64,000 nucleotides of DNA. Origin: Acinetobacter puyangensis. Its GTDB lineage: Bacteria > Pseudomonadota > Gammaproteobacteria > Pseudomonadales > Moraxellaceae. The DNA lies in assembly GCF_900096995.1 (NCBI RefSeq), contig NZ_OANT01000005.1, forward strand, positions 62,001 through 126,000. Direction: 5' to 3'. Positions 34,906 to 43,298 of this stretch are shown here, in pieces. The position numbers and the translations under genes were made by a program. The notes under the pieces were generated by a model, which worked only from the letters and a program-made list of their open reading frames with translations, was not told where the DNA came from and did no database searches. The first letter of the stretch is position 1. Every line of letters begins with the position of its first letter.

Positions 34906-35835
34906 ATGACGATGATGAATTTAAAGCCTTTAATTGCACTTGGAATGGGATCTATGCTGATCACTGCTTGTTCAAATTTACCCACCAAGCAAGATAAAGT
35001 ACAGCAACCTAAGCCAGTTGAGCCTATTGTATTTACTGAGCCTGCGATCACTGCACCATTTTATGCTTTAAATCCTATTGACTACAGCCAACCACCTGAA
35101 TTCGAAGTCAATCTTTTGAATGCTGAGAATGCACCTGTTACTAAGTTTCAAATTAATAGTGATCCAAGCAACCCTGATTCTGAAAAAATTATTTTAGATA
35201 AAAATCGTTTTATCATCCCATTGACAGATAGCAAGGAAAAAGCCCTGAAGTTTGCTGTACTGGCACAGGACAATGAACTAGATGTTACAGAAATTGATGA
35301 TTTTTTTAACCTCTTAGAAGGCAAGGCACGTCATTATCCTGTGCGTTTTAACAGTAATCGTGAACGTGATGGCTATACTGACCGTTTAAAAACAATTATC
35401 ACCACGCTTGATCCGCTTGCATTAAAATCAAATGCCTCCTATGACGTTTTAATCCGTGCAGCAAAAGCAAGCAGCATGGCACGTAATTTGGACATGGGTG
35501 AAATTTATGGCCCCAAAGCACTCAGTTATGCCAAACGTCTTTTGGCCATGCAACCCAAAGATCCAACCATCAACTTCTGGCTAGGTTTTGGTCTATCCGA
35601 AGGTGGTGCATTTAAAGAAGCCATTCCATACTTAAAAGTTGCCATGGATGCTGGCGTACAAGAAGCCCATCTTTCTATGGCGAATAACTACATTTATATG
35701 GAACAAAAGAAAAATGCCATCACCACGCTGAAAAACTATAAGGTTAAATACCCTAGTGAAGCACAGGTAACGGATCAGCTTATTGCGGAAATGGATTCTG
35801 GCAAACGCTATAATGTATGGCAAATCAGCAAATAA
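34906..35835 (+). CDS. lipoprotein with tetratricopeptide-like repeats
   Basis: 309 residues, unrecognised family. Signal peptide with lipobox LITAC (Cys at about 22). The C-terminal third reads as TPR-type helices: AKRLLAMQPKDPTINFWLGFGLSEGGAFKEAIPYLKVAMDAG and ANNYIYMEQKKNAITTLKNYK. The tandem ATGs at 34906, 34912 and 34915 leave the exact start open. Asp is absent at +2 (CSNL), so outer-membrane sorting is expected. Followed by its own terminator. Confidence 0.75.
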   Translation: MTMMNLKPLIALGMGSMLITACSNLPTKQDKVQQPKPVEPIVFTEPAITAPFYALNPIDYSQPPEFEVNLLNAENAPVTKFQINSDPSNPDSEKIILDKNRFIIPLTDSKEKALKFAVLAQDNELDVTEIDDFFNLLEGKARHYPVRFNSNRERDGYTDRLKTIITTLDPLALKSNASYDVLIRAAKASSMARNLDMGEIYGPKALSYAKRLLAMQPKDPTINFWLGFGLSEGGAFKEAIPYLKVAMDAGVQEAHLSMANNYIYMEQKKNAITTLKNYKVKYPSEAQVTDQLIAEMDSGKRYNVWQISK

Positions 35836-35904
35836 TTCTTTTCATCTGATGTGCTAAAAAATAGGTGTTGATTGATTTGTAATTCAAAAATTTTTAAATA
35901 TCCC

Positions 35905-35935
35905 AAAAACCAGTCATAATTAATGACTGGTTTTT
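35905..35935 (+). terminator. intrinsic terminator after the TPR lipoprotein gene
   Basis: A 13-base-pair perfect stem (35905-35917 with 35923-35935), loop AATTA, whose 3' arm ends in a T run. It lies 69 bases after the stop and would also work on the other strand. Confidence 0.85.
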
Positions 35936-36011
35936 CATTTAAAAAAGTAGACAGATTCCATTAAAATCATTATTTTTTAATCTTCCAAGCTCACAAGAAA
36001 AATTTTCGATT

Positions 36012-38039
36012 ATGCTTAAAATATTGTCACTTACACTTGGTATGAGTTTAAGTATTGGCGTTCTTTCCGGTTGTCAAGTGGTGAATGTCAAACAACAAAA
36101 GTTGGGCACTTCACTAAGTAATGAACGTGACAATATTCTCACCAGAAATAAATTAAGCGAAGCCAGTCTAAATGTACTGTCTATGACAGGACAACAAGCC
36201 AATAAATGTGTGATTCAACCCGAAACATGCATGAATGAATTGCGGCAAATACCAGAAATCCTTGATGAACAATTGTTATCTACTGGAAGTGAGGTTTATC
36301 TGGCAAATGCCATTGAACTCAAACAATCCAAAGACTGCAATCCCAAAAATATTGCGATCAAATTTAAAGACGAAAATGAAAAATTACAGACCCAACAAAA
36401 ATTAGATCAATGTTTAAATCAACAACTTGAAGCCTTAAATCAATCCATTCGTTATAGTTATGCGTATTTATTTGCAACTAAACGCCCGCCTGCACAGCGA
36501 TTATTTGATAATAGACAGGTACAAGTACGGGATTTTTATAATCAGGCCATTGCCAATCTGGTCAATACATTTAATGATTCCCGTGAGTCGAACCAGACGG
36601 ATTATAATTCGCTGCTAAAAATGGGTGCAAGCACATACCATATTGATATTTCAAAGTATCCGAATCTGGATTCGAAAAATCTGGAAAAGTTGATTTCGAC
36701 CTATAATTTAGGTTTTTCAGGTTTAAAATCCATTAGTCGCCGTGATGGTTTTGGCTCTGAGTTCACCCTGCAAATGGCAAAACCAGAGACTAAACAATTT
36801 GATCAGTACATGCTTAACCCATTTCTCAACAGTAAAAAAATTAGTGAACATCCAAATATTGTCGAAGCAAGATTTTTAGCGGCGACCCTTGTCATTGAAC
36901 CTAGCCAAAGAGCTTCTATTGATGAAATTCTGAATAGTAAAACGTTTAATTTACGCTTGATTGATCCTAATTTTTACCAAAATATCGAAATTGCCCATCA
37001 AGATTTTCCATTGGCAGCCAACTTTTCTGCACCATATGGCTTATGGTTGGCCAATGATAATCTGGGTTCGGCAGCATACTGGACCTTGATTGATCGTGCA
37101 CAAAACATGATCATGCCCCATTTGTTTATGCTTGAGCCATATAATCCCAACAAAAAAATCATTATTATGATTCATGGTCTGGCAAGTAGTCCGGAAGCAT
37201 GGATTGCGATGACCAATGATATTATGGGCGATGGTGTCCTGCGTGAAAATTATCAGGTCTGGCAAATTTTTTACTCAACCAATATGCCGATCATAGAGAG
37301 TCGCTATCAAATCTATGCCTTGTTAAAACAGGCGTTTGATGATCTTGCGATCAAATATCCGAATAAACCTCCGCAACATGCTGTCCTGCTTGGTCATAGT
37401 ATGGGTGGTGTCATCAGCCGCTTACTGGTAAGTGATGATGACTTTACGCCACAAGTCCTGAATTATCTGCAAAAAAAGAATGTACGCCAATATGAAAGGG
37501 TTAAGAATTTTGGTCCGGCTCAAGAGCGGTTAGCCATGCATGCACTCACTCCACCGATTGATCGTGCCATTTTTGTGTCATCACCATTTAAAGGCACAGA
37601 CTTTGCCGATCGTTGGTTTACGCTTGCAGCTCGAAAAATCATCAAATTACCACAAAGTTTTTTAACGGCAACAGTTGAAACCATTAGTCACGGTTTGTCT
37701 GGGGATTTAACCTCAGATTATTTAAAACAATTTGGTAAAGACTTTTTGCAAAATGGTCCAAGTGATCTTAGTAAAAAATCAGCATTTATGAAAATTACCG
37801 CAAATACCAAAATTTCACCGAAAGTCAAATATCACGTAATTATGGGTAATGATACCAATTCTAATGATATCAAGACCATCACTGACGGTATTGTGCCGTA
37901 TTACAGTGCCCATCTGGATGGCGCCCAATCGGAAAAAATTATTCATGGTGGGCATTCCATTCAGTATAGTCCGGAAGCCGTATTAGAATTACGTCGTATT
38001 TTAAGGTTACATTTAAAAGAATTAAATATATCGCCCTAA
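36012..38039 (+). CDS. large lipoprotein alpha/beta hydrolase
   Basis: 675-residue outer-membrane-type lipoprotein: signal sequence with lipobox LSGC (Cys about 20), a ~330-residue N-terminal region without recognised domain, then an alpha/beta hydrolase domain. The hydrolase shows the oxyanion segment IIMIHGLASSPEAW (about 378-391), the nucleophile elbow LLGHSMGGVISRLL (Ser about 465), and a plausible catalytic His in IIHGGHSIQYS near residue 648; the acid is probably in TDGIVPYY. Likely esterase, lipase or acyltransferase; substrate unknown. Not obviously linked to a type II secretion signal since it is lipidated. Confidence 0.8.
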   Translation: MLKILSLTLGMSLSIGVLSGCQVVNVKQQKLGTSLSNERDNILTRNKLSEASLNVLSMTGQQANKCVIQPETCMNELRQIPEILDEQLLSTGSEVYLANAIELKQSKDCNPKNIAIKFKDENEKLQTQQKLDQCLNQQLEALNQSIRYSYAYLFATKRPPAQRLFDNRQVQVRDFYNQAIANLVNTFNDSRESNQTDYNSLLKMGASTYHIDISKYPNLDSKNLEKLISTYNLGFSGLKSISRRDGFGSEFTLQMAKPETKQFDQYMLNPFLNSKKISEHPNIVEARFLAATLVIEPSQRASIDEILNSKTFNLRLIDPNFYQNIEIAHQDFPLAANFSAPYGLWLANDNLGSAAYWTLIDRAQNMIMPHLFMLEPYNPNKKIIIMIHGLASSPEAWIAMTNDIMGDGVLRENYQVWQIFYSTNMPIIESRYQIYALLKQAFDDLAIKYPNKPPQHAVLLGHSMGGVISRLLVSDDDFTPQVLNYLQKKNVRQYERVKNFGPAQERLAMHALTPPIDRAIFVSSPFKGTDFADRWFTLAARKIIKLPQSFLTATVETISHGLSGDLTSDYLKQFGKDFLQNGPSDLSKKSAFMKITANTKISPKVKYHVIMGNDTNSNDIKTITDGIVPYYSAHLDGAQSEKIIHGGHSIQYSPEAVLELRRILRLHLKELNISP

Positions 38040-38069
38040 TTAAGATTCTATAGTCAGTCTTCAATCCAT

Positions 38070-38105
38070 AAAAAAGCCCTGCATCGAAAGATACAAGGCT
38101 TTTTT
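38070..38105. terminator. bidirectional terminator between convergent genes
   Basis: AAAAAAGCC (38070-38078) pairs with GGCTTTTTT (38097-38105); the stem continues imperfectly to a GAAA loop. A and T tracts on the two sides allow termination of both the hydrolase gene and fxsA. Confidence 0.8.
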
Positions 38106-38115
38106 ATGATAAAAA

Positions 38116-38691
38116 TTATTCTTTGTCTTTGGTTTCAATGCGTTTTTGCTCAGGTTCAACTTCTCTTGCTTCACCATCAATAATATTGGCGTCATTGCTG
38201 GCGCCACGTCCACCCATTTGTCCGCGTTGCATGTCTTCCATTTGACGCATGATATCTGCAAAAGGATTACCTTGACCTGCTGCACCGTTCATGCCGCCCA
38301 TCCCCCCCATCATTTTTTCCATCATGGCTTGTTGGCGTTTTTGCATAGCATTCATCGCTGCTTTTTTAAAGACATTTTGTACCGCTGGGATCAGCATCAA
38401 GAGCGCCACTACATCGGTGAGTAACCCGGGAATCATCAAAAAAAATCCTGCAATTGCACGAGTCATATATTTACTCACCTGAGGATCGCCACCCATTTGA
38501 CCAGTCATCTGCATTTGTTGCATTTGCGGCATAATGTGCGCTGTACTACCACGAACCATATTCAGACCAATAAAAAATGCAGCAATAAACCAGAAAAATA
38601 CATACCAACCACTGCCGACCCAATCCCCGACCACGATCCATGTCACAATTTCAGCAACAATTGCAATTAAAATAAATAAAATCAGTCCCAT
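38116..38691 (-). CDS. fxsA: FxsA-family membrane protein
   Basis: 191-residue inner-membrane protein. The N-terminus MGLILFILIAIVAEIVTWIVVGDWVGSGW and the conserved AIAGFFLMIPGLLTDVVALLMLIP define the FxsA family, whose E. coli member suppresses F-exclusion of phage T7. A methionine/glycine-rich segment (MMEKMMGGMGGMNGAAG) and a charged tail follow; the tail is longer than in E. coli FxsA. Cellular role outside phage exclusion is unknown. Confidence 0.88.
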   Translation of the reverse strand: MGLILFILIAIVAEIVTWIVVGDWVGSGWYVFFWFIAAFFIGLNMVRGSTAHIMPQMQQMQMTGQMGGDPQVSKYMTRAIAGFFLMIPGLLTDVVALLMLIPAVQNVFKKAAMNAMQKRQQAMMEKMMGGMGGMNGAAGQGNPFADIMRQMEDMQRGQMGGRGASNDANIIDGEAREVEPEQKRIETKDKE

Positions 38692-38822
38692 AAATATTGA
38701 TGCCTGTCTAAAGGTTGTATTCGGAGTTAGAACGTAAATAGAAGTTAAACTTTATAGCACAGCAAGTTTTTTACGTCTATTTATGTAACAATAAGGGTGA
38801 ATCCAAAAATTTAAAGGGCAAG

Positions 38823-39365
38823 ATGACATTAATTATCGGCATTGATCCGGGATCACGTTTGACCGGTTATGGCATTATCGAAAAAGAAGGATCAAAATTA
38901 CGTTTTGTCGATGCCGGTACAATCCGTACCGAAAGTCAGGATATCCCCGATCGGCTTAAAAAGATTTTCGCAGGCGTGGATCGTATCGTTAAATTTCATC
39001 AACCGACCGAAGCCGCAGTTGAACAGGTATTTATGGCACAAAATCCGGATTCCGCTTTAAAACTCGGACAGGCACGTGGTGCAGCGATTGCGGCACTGGT
39101 CAATCTGGATCTGGCAGTTTCCGAATATACCGCCCGACAAATCAAGCAATCCGTGGTTGGTTATGGTGCAGCCGATAAAGAACAGGTCCAAATGATGGTG
39201 ATGCGTTTACTCAATCTTTCTATTAAACCACAAGCAGATGCTGCTGATGCACTCGCCGCAGCGATTTGCCACGCACATGCCTCTGGCAGCTTAAATAAAA
39301 TGGCGGTACTAAATGCTTTGGGTGGGATGGCAAGAGGTCGTGGTCGTGGCTTAAGACGACGTTAA
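38823..39365 (+). CDS. ruvC: crossover junction endodeoxyribonuclease RuvC
   Basis: Resolves Holliday junctions with RuvAB. 180 residues. Catalytic acids visible: Asp7 in [13 protein letters not shown], Glu68 region in [23 protein letters not shown], and the C-terminal Asp pair in [21 protein letters not shown] lies just upstream of the ATG. It ends in a basic tail (GRGRGLRRR). ruvAB are not adjacent. Confidence 0.96.
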   Translation: MTLIIGIDPGSRLTGYGIIEKEGSKLRFVDAGTIRTESQDIPDRLKKIFAGVDRIVKFHQPTEAAVEQVFMAQNPDSALKLGQARGAAIAALVNLDLAVSEYTARQIKQSVVGYGAADKEQVQMMVMRLLNLSIKPQADAADALAAAICHAHASGSLNKMAVLNALGGMARGRGRGLRRR

Positions 39366-39426
39366 GCTATTTATTAGGGTCAATACATCCACAACCTTAT
39401 TGAAATATCGCTTGCCATTGCTTCGT

Positions 39427-39469
39427 AAAAGCCTCTTTGATGATATCAATCACCGAAAAGAGGCTTTTT
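39427..39469. terminator. bidirectional terminator between ruvC and aroG
   Basis: AAAAGCCTCTT (39427-39437) pairs with AAGAGGCTTTT (to 39468) around an 18-20 base loop, with T and A tracts on each side. It serves the convergent ruvC and aroG genes. Confidence 0.85.
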
Positions 39470-39484
39470 AGGCCTACATTTAGA

Positions 39485-40567
39485 TTAAACCAAAGCCGCC
39501 TGTGGCATGGCTTGTTGCTGTCTTTGCCTTAAAATTTTACTTGCCAATTGCTCAAGTGCGTATGCCGTTTTTTCCCAGCCCAGACAACCATCGGTAATTG
39601 AACAACCATATTGCATAGGTTCGGCATCAATACTCTGTTTGCCATGAACCAGATGGCTTTCGATCATTACACCTTTTACACCCGTTGAGGTCAGTTCTTC
39701 GGCAATGGTGGCTAAAACCTCTGGCTGTAAATCTGGATTTTTCTGACTATTACCGTGACTACAATCGACAATAATGGCAGGGTTCATACCGCGTTTGCCA
39801 CAGCTTTGTACAACAGCATGAATGGAATGTCGATCATAATTGGTGCCGTGATTACTGCCACGTAAAATGATCTGCAAACTGTCATTACCACTGCTTGCCA
39901 GCATTGCCGGCTGTCCCGCACTGTTCATGCCAAAAAACTGATGCGGTAAAGCCGCAGATTGAATCGCATCCAATGCAATATTAACATTGCCATCCGTTCC
40001 ATTTTTAAAACCAATTGCATAAGGTAAACGACTAGCAATTTCACGGTGAATTTGTGATTCACTGGTACGCGCCCCGATTGCACCCCAACTATATAAATCA
40101 TCAAAATATGTCGCCAGCATTGGATTTAAAACTTCTGTCGCCAGCGCCAAATCTAATTCGGCCAGATCAATTAAAAGTTTTCGGCTTAGTATTAACCCTT
40201 GCTGCATATCACTTTTATTTTTTAAGCTCGGATCATAGACAAAACCTTTCCAGCCGACGGTACTGCGTGGTTTTTCCAAGTAGGCCCGCATCACAATTTT
40301 TAAGCTATGTTGGTGTTGATCTGCAAATTTTTTCAGGCGCTTGGCATATTCTAATACTGCGTCTGGATCATGAATTGAGCATGGACCGACAATCACCAGA
40401 AATCTGGCATCATCACCATTTAAAATATTTTTAATTTCTTGCCGATGTTGTTGAATATTTTGTTTTAATTGTTCAGAAATCGCCAAAGACTGCTTCATCT
40501 GGATTGGCGTTGCCAGAACAGTTTCAAAGGATATAGCGTGATTTATTTGTGCATTAAGTTTTGACAT
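39485..40567 (-). CDS. aroG: 3-deoxy-7-phosphoheptulonate (DAHP) synthase, attenuator-controlled
   Basis: First enzyme of the shikimate pathway: condenses phosphoenolpyruvate and erythrose 4-phosphate. 360 residues from ATG at 40567 (MSKLNAQINHA), the AroF/G/H class I type. Active-site blocks are visible: FLVIVGPCSIHDP, MRAYLEKPRSTVGWKGF, ATEVLNP, GARTSESQ, GFKNGTDGN, ILRGSNHGTNYD and VDCSHGNSQK. A TTG-started extension to 40624 has no ribosome-binding site and is rejected. The ATG has only a poor Shine-Dalgarno and lies inside a small upstream ORF, so translation may be coupled to it. Which aromatic amino acid inhibits the enzyme cannot be told by eye. Confidence 0.93.
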   Translation of the reverse strand: MSKLNAQINHAISFETVLATPIQMKQSLAISEQLKQNIQQHRQEIKNILNGDDARFLVIVGPCSIHDPDAVLEYAKRLKKFADQHQHSLKIVMRAYLEKPRSTVGWKGFVYDPSLKNKSDMQQGLILSRKLLIDLAELDLALATEVLNPMLATYFDDLYSWGAIGARTSESQIHREIASRLPYAIGFKNGTDGNVNIALDAIQSAALPHQFFGMNSAGQPAMLASSGNDSLQIILRGSNHGTNYDRHSIHAVVQSCGKRGMNPAIIVDCSHGNSQKNPDLQPEVLATIAEELTSTGVKGVMIESHLVHGKQSIDAEPMQYGCSITDGCLGWEKTAYALEQLASKILRQRQQQAMPQAALV

Positions 40568-40665
40568 GATGGATGACTCGCTAAAATATTTAAGGATGTG
40601 GGTTGATGCTGTGTCAAAGTCCAATAATGATAAAATCGTGCGCTGCTAAAATATTGATATGTCAT
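40543..40665 (-). CDS. aromatic-rich small ORF overlapping the aroG start (second leader ORF)
   Basis: 40-codon ORF, ATG at 40665, CGGAG nine bases upstream, TAA at 40543. The peptide begins MTYQYFSSARFYHYW: seven aromatic residues (four Tyr, two Phe, one Trp) in its first 15, then no aromatic residue. It starts 31 bases after the attenuator terminator and overlaps the first 25 bases of aroG in another frame. Better ribosome-binding site than aroG itself, so it may couple aroG translation to aromatic aminoacyl-tRNA supply. That role is inferred; an ordinary short coding ORF is the alternative. Confidence 0.6.
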   Translation of the reverse strand: MTYQYFSSARFYHYWTLTQHQPTSLNILASHPSCQNLMHK

Positions 40666-40695
40666 GTTGTGATTACTCCGATAAATTAAACATAT

Positions 40696-40726
40696 AAAAA
40701 AACCTGACCGGGGTTGCCGATCAGGT
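40696..40726 (-). terminator. attenuator terminator upstream of aroG
   Basis: In the minus-strand RNA, ACCTGATCGG pairs with CCGGTCAGGT (one G-U pair) around loop CAACC, followed by seven U. It lies between the first leader ORF and aroG, so it would stop aroG transcription unless an upstream pairing prevents it. Confidence 0.9.
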
Positions 40727-40822
40727 ATTAACTGGGTGGGCAACCTTTATTTTGCCCAAACGCATTCAGGCAATTAACTAAATTGCCAAAAATAATAAGA
40801 TGCGTTATGGATTAAAGGTTGC
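40712..40822 (-). promoter_or_regulatory. competing RNA pairings of the aroG attenuator
   Basis: Three segments compete. Segment A (complement of 40813-40822) lies over leader codons 4-6 and reads GCAACCTTTA. Segment B (complement of 40740-40749) reads TAAAGGTTGC and is fully complementary to A. Segment C (complement of 40712-40718) reads GGCAACC and pairs with GGTTGCC of B, but lies in the loop and stem of the terminator. B:C would form an antiterminator and A:B would free the terminator. A separate seven-base-pair hairpin (40769-40787) spans the leader stop and could be the pause structure. Confidence 0.75.
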
Positions 40823-40830
40823 TTTAACAT
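40774..40830 (-). CDS. aroG attenuator leader peptide (18 aa, Tyr/Phe/Trp-rich)
   Basis: ATG at 40830 and TAA at 40774 encode MLKQPLIHNASYYFWQFS. Tyr-Tyr-Phe-Trp-Gln-Phe directly before the stop is the pattern of amino-acid attenuator peptides: scarcity of charged aromatic tRNAs would stall the ribosome over these codons. It follows a good promoter by about 24 bases of leader and precedes the competing hairpins and terminator, the exact order of trp/phe-type attenuators. The ribosome-binding site (GAAAG) is weak. The regulatory reading is inference from layout, but every required part is present. Confidence 0.85.
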   Translation of the reverse strand: MLKQPLIHNASYYFWQFS

Positions 40831-40860
40831 TTGCTTTCAAAAAATATAAAACTTGCACTT

Positions 40861-40889
40861 ACAGTACCTGCTACGATGCCGTTTGACAA
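40861..40889 (-). promoter_or_regulatory. predicted promoter of the aroG leader
   Basis: On the minus strand TTGTCA (40889-40884) and TACTGT (40866-40861) are 17 bases apart, a sound sigma-70 promoter. Expected transcription start near 40854, just before the leader peptide ATG. Confidence 0.7.
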
Positions 40890-41195
40890 GTTTTTTTTAA
40901 GATTTATGTATAAAAAATTGGCATGATATTTTGTGATGAGTATTCATCAATAGGAATAAAACCTTGACCAAAAAAGATGCAATCCTTATCATCACATGAT
41001 CCTTTCGTTATTTTTGAGTCTACGCCAATGAAGTAAGTTTTGTTTCATCAATTCAGTTTTTCTATTTTTTTAAATGATTTGATGTGCAAAACAATCTGAC
41101 CTTGGTTGTGATTTCAATTTTCTCTTTGTAAATTCAAATTTCAAAATTTTTCCATTATAAGATTTGGTTTTGTACATCCTGTATGAGGAAACACT

Positions 41196-42766
41196 ATGTC
41201 CCGTCAGGCATGTATTATTCGTTCGCTCTCTGTTACTTTTGCTCAACATTGCCTTTTTCAGCAATTAAGTTTTCAGCTCCCTTTTGCCCAATGTGCTGCC
41301 TTAATTGGACGCAATGGTCAGGTAAATCCTTGCTCATGTCGATGCTAAATCGCTTCGATCCTGCATTGGCAACTGGGGAAATTGACTGGCAATGCCAATA
41401 TGCTTATCTCGCACAATTCCATATACCCGCAACGACCATTGCCGAAGCGCTGAATGTGCAGGAGCTTTATCAGATATTTCAATGTATTGAACATCATCAG
41501 GCAAGTTTTGCCGATTTTGATCATGTTGAGCAGCTTTGGCATCTACCACAGCAGTGGCAGCAAATCCTGAGCGATGCCAATCTTCCAATAGACTTGTCTT
41601 TTCCGTGTCATCAATTGAGTGAAGGGCAAAAAACCAAACTGACATTGTGTCGATTATTTCTATTAAAAGATCATTATCTGTTATTGGATGAACCCAGCAA
41701 TCATCTTGATGCAGCAAGTCGCCAATGGCTGATTCAGTCTTTGCAACAACACCCAGCAGGTTGTCTTGTGATTAGCCATGATCGAAACTTGCTTAGACAG
41801 ATGCAGCATATTTATGCTTTACAGAACAGTGGCATTCAGCATTATCAGGGAAATTATGATCATTATCTAACGCAGCACCAACTACAGGTTGAAGCTTTGG
41901 CACGCAATGTAAACCAACAAAAACGTGAGTTAAGACAGCTTAAAATCCAACAACATGATAGCTTGATGAAAGTGCAAAAACGGCAACAGACTGGCAAGAA
42001 AATCCGTGAATCGGGTTCACAAGCGAAAATATTACTAGATTATCAAAAGGAACAGGCAACTCAAAGTCAGTCTGCCCTCAAACAACAGTAACAGCGGCAA
42101 ATTCAGCAATCCCGACAACAATTGCAGGAAAAACAACTGCAACTGGAAAAGGTACAATCACAACGCTTTCAATTTTCTTTTCCGCAACACAAAACCGGCG
42201 AAATCCTACGGTTGAAAGATGTCATGCTGCCCTTTGCTTCACAGCAAAAAATTACGCTGGCATTATCTGCGGGAGAAAAAATACATGTGGTCGGGAACAA
42301 TGGTGCTGGAAAATCCACCCTGTTAAAAACCATTGCAGGCTTGTTAAAGCCAAAATCGGGTGATATTTTTTGTAAAGCCAAACTGTTATATCTGGATCAG
42401 ATTTTTTATTTTGGCGATCAACAATTAAATGTGCTTGCACAGCTAAAACCGTTTAATCCGCAATATAGTGATAGTGAATGGCGTAATTTACTTGGACAAT
42501 TGGGAATTCGTGGTGATAAAGCACTTTATCCCTTGCATCAACTCAGTGGTGGTGAAAAATTAAAAGTCGCCTTATTGGGTTTAAGCCAACATGCAGAAGC
42601 GATTGATTTATTATTGCTTGATGAACCGGAAAATCATCTGGATATTGAATCAAGAGAATTACTGGCCGCAGCCATTTCTTCCTTCACAGGTGCAGTTATA
42701 CTGGTATCACATGACCAAAGTTTTGTCGAAGAATGTGGCATAAATACCACCTTCACACTGAGTTAA
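41196..42766 (+). pseudogene. ABC-F family ATPase, broken by frameshift and stop
   Basis: Two tandem ATP-binding domains with the ABC-F linker, but in three pieces. Translation from ATG at 41196 (GAGGA upstream) reads MSRQACIIRSLSVTF to ALIGRNGQ, then one base is missing near 41321 inside the first Walker A. The rest (GKSLLMSML) continues in the next frame to a TAA at 42089-42091, where a Gln codon is expected (KQQ*QRQIQQS). The last part has an intact second NBD: GNNGAGKSTLL, LSGGEKLKVALLGL, LLLLDEPENHLD. ABC-F proteins act on ribosomes or in antibiotic resistance. Two independent lesions favour a true pseudogene over a sequencing error. Confidence 0.88.
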
Positions 42767-42774
42767 GAACATTA

Positions 42775-43257
42775 TTATCGCTGCACATTTAATTCCGGCG
42801 TAATAAACAAAATATCGGCAAAACCTTCCTCGAGTGTAGGCTGCTCATAGGCCTGATAAACATTTCTTAATGCCATCGTATTGACAATCTCATCCGTAGG
42901 CCTTTGTCGATTTCTCTCCAGACATTGTTGCAGTGATGTCATCAGGCATACTGCAACACATGGAAGATCAAATTGTTGAGCATATTGTAAAATTGGCATG
43001 CGTTCAGATTTTTTTACCAAAATGGCATCAAAAAAAATACAGTCAGTTTCCACCTGCATTTTATGTTTTACCCAGCTGGTTTTACCCGATCCTTGTGCAC
43101 CCACCAACAGATAAATACAACGTATGGCTGATGCTGAACTCAGATAATGCTGCAAATCGGCATAGCATTTTTGCCATGCCAATCGATTACCGGCTTCAGA
43201 AAAAACACGTCCCTGAGCTGTTTGCAAATAATGATCGGGATTGATATGAACATTCAT
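42775..43257 (-). CDS. small P-loop kinase-like ATPase
   Basis: 160 residues from ATG at 43257 (MNVHINPDHYLQTAQGRVF). The Walker A motif GAQGSGKTSWVKHKM (about 53-67) is followed by CIFFDAILVKK and a lid-like LERNRQRPTDE, resembling the polynucleotide kinase/zeta-toxin type of AAA_33 ATPases. Target unknown. A longer frame to 43314 is rejected because its first residues are encoded by the end of the adjacent MITE. The MITE sits 42 bases upstream and may have changed or supplied its promoter. Confidence 0.7.
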   Translation of the reverse strand: MNVHINPDHYLQTAQGRVFSEAGNRLAWQKCYADLQHYLSSASAIRCIYLLVGAQGSGKTSWVKHKMQVETDCIFFDAILVKKSERMPILQYAQQFDLPCVAVCLMTSLQQCLERNRQRPTDEIVNTMALRNVYQAYEQPTLEEGFADILFITPELNVQR

Positions 43258-43298
43258 TCTGACCTCAATCGTACAAGATGATAAATCTAGCGGTTTTT

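Noticed and set aside
40568..40624. TTG-started N-terminal extension of aroG (MDFDTASTHILKYF...)
   Set aside because: No Shine-Dalgarno, family start is MSKLNAQ, and the same bases encode the second leader ORF in another frame.
41070..41264. 64-codon minus-strand ORF
   Set aside because: Antisense to the start of the ABC-F pseudogene, low-complexity Lys/Ser composition, no ribosome-binding site.
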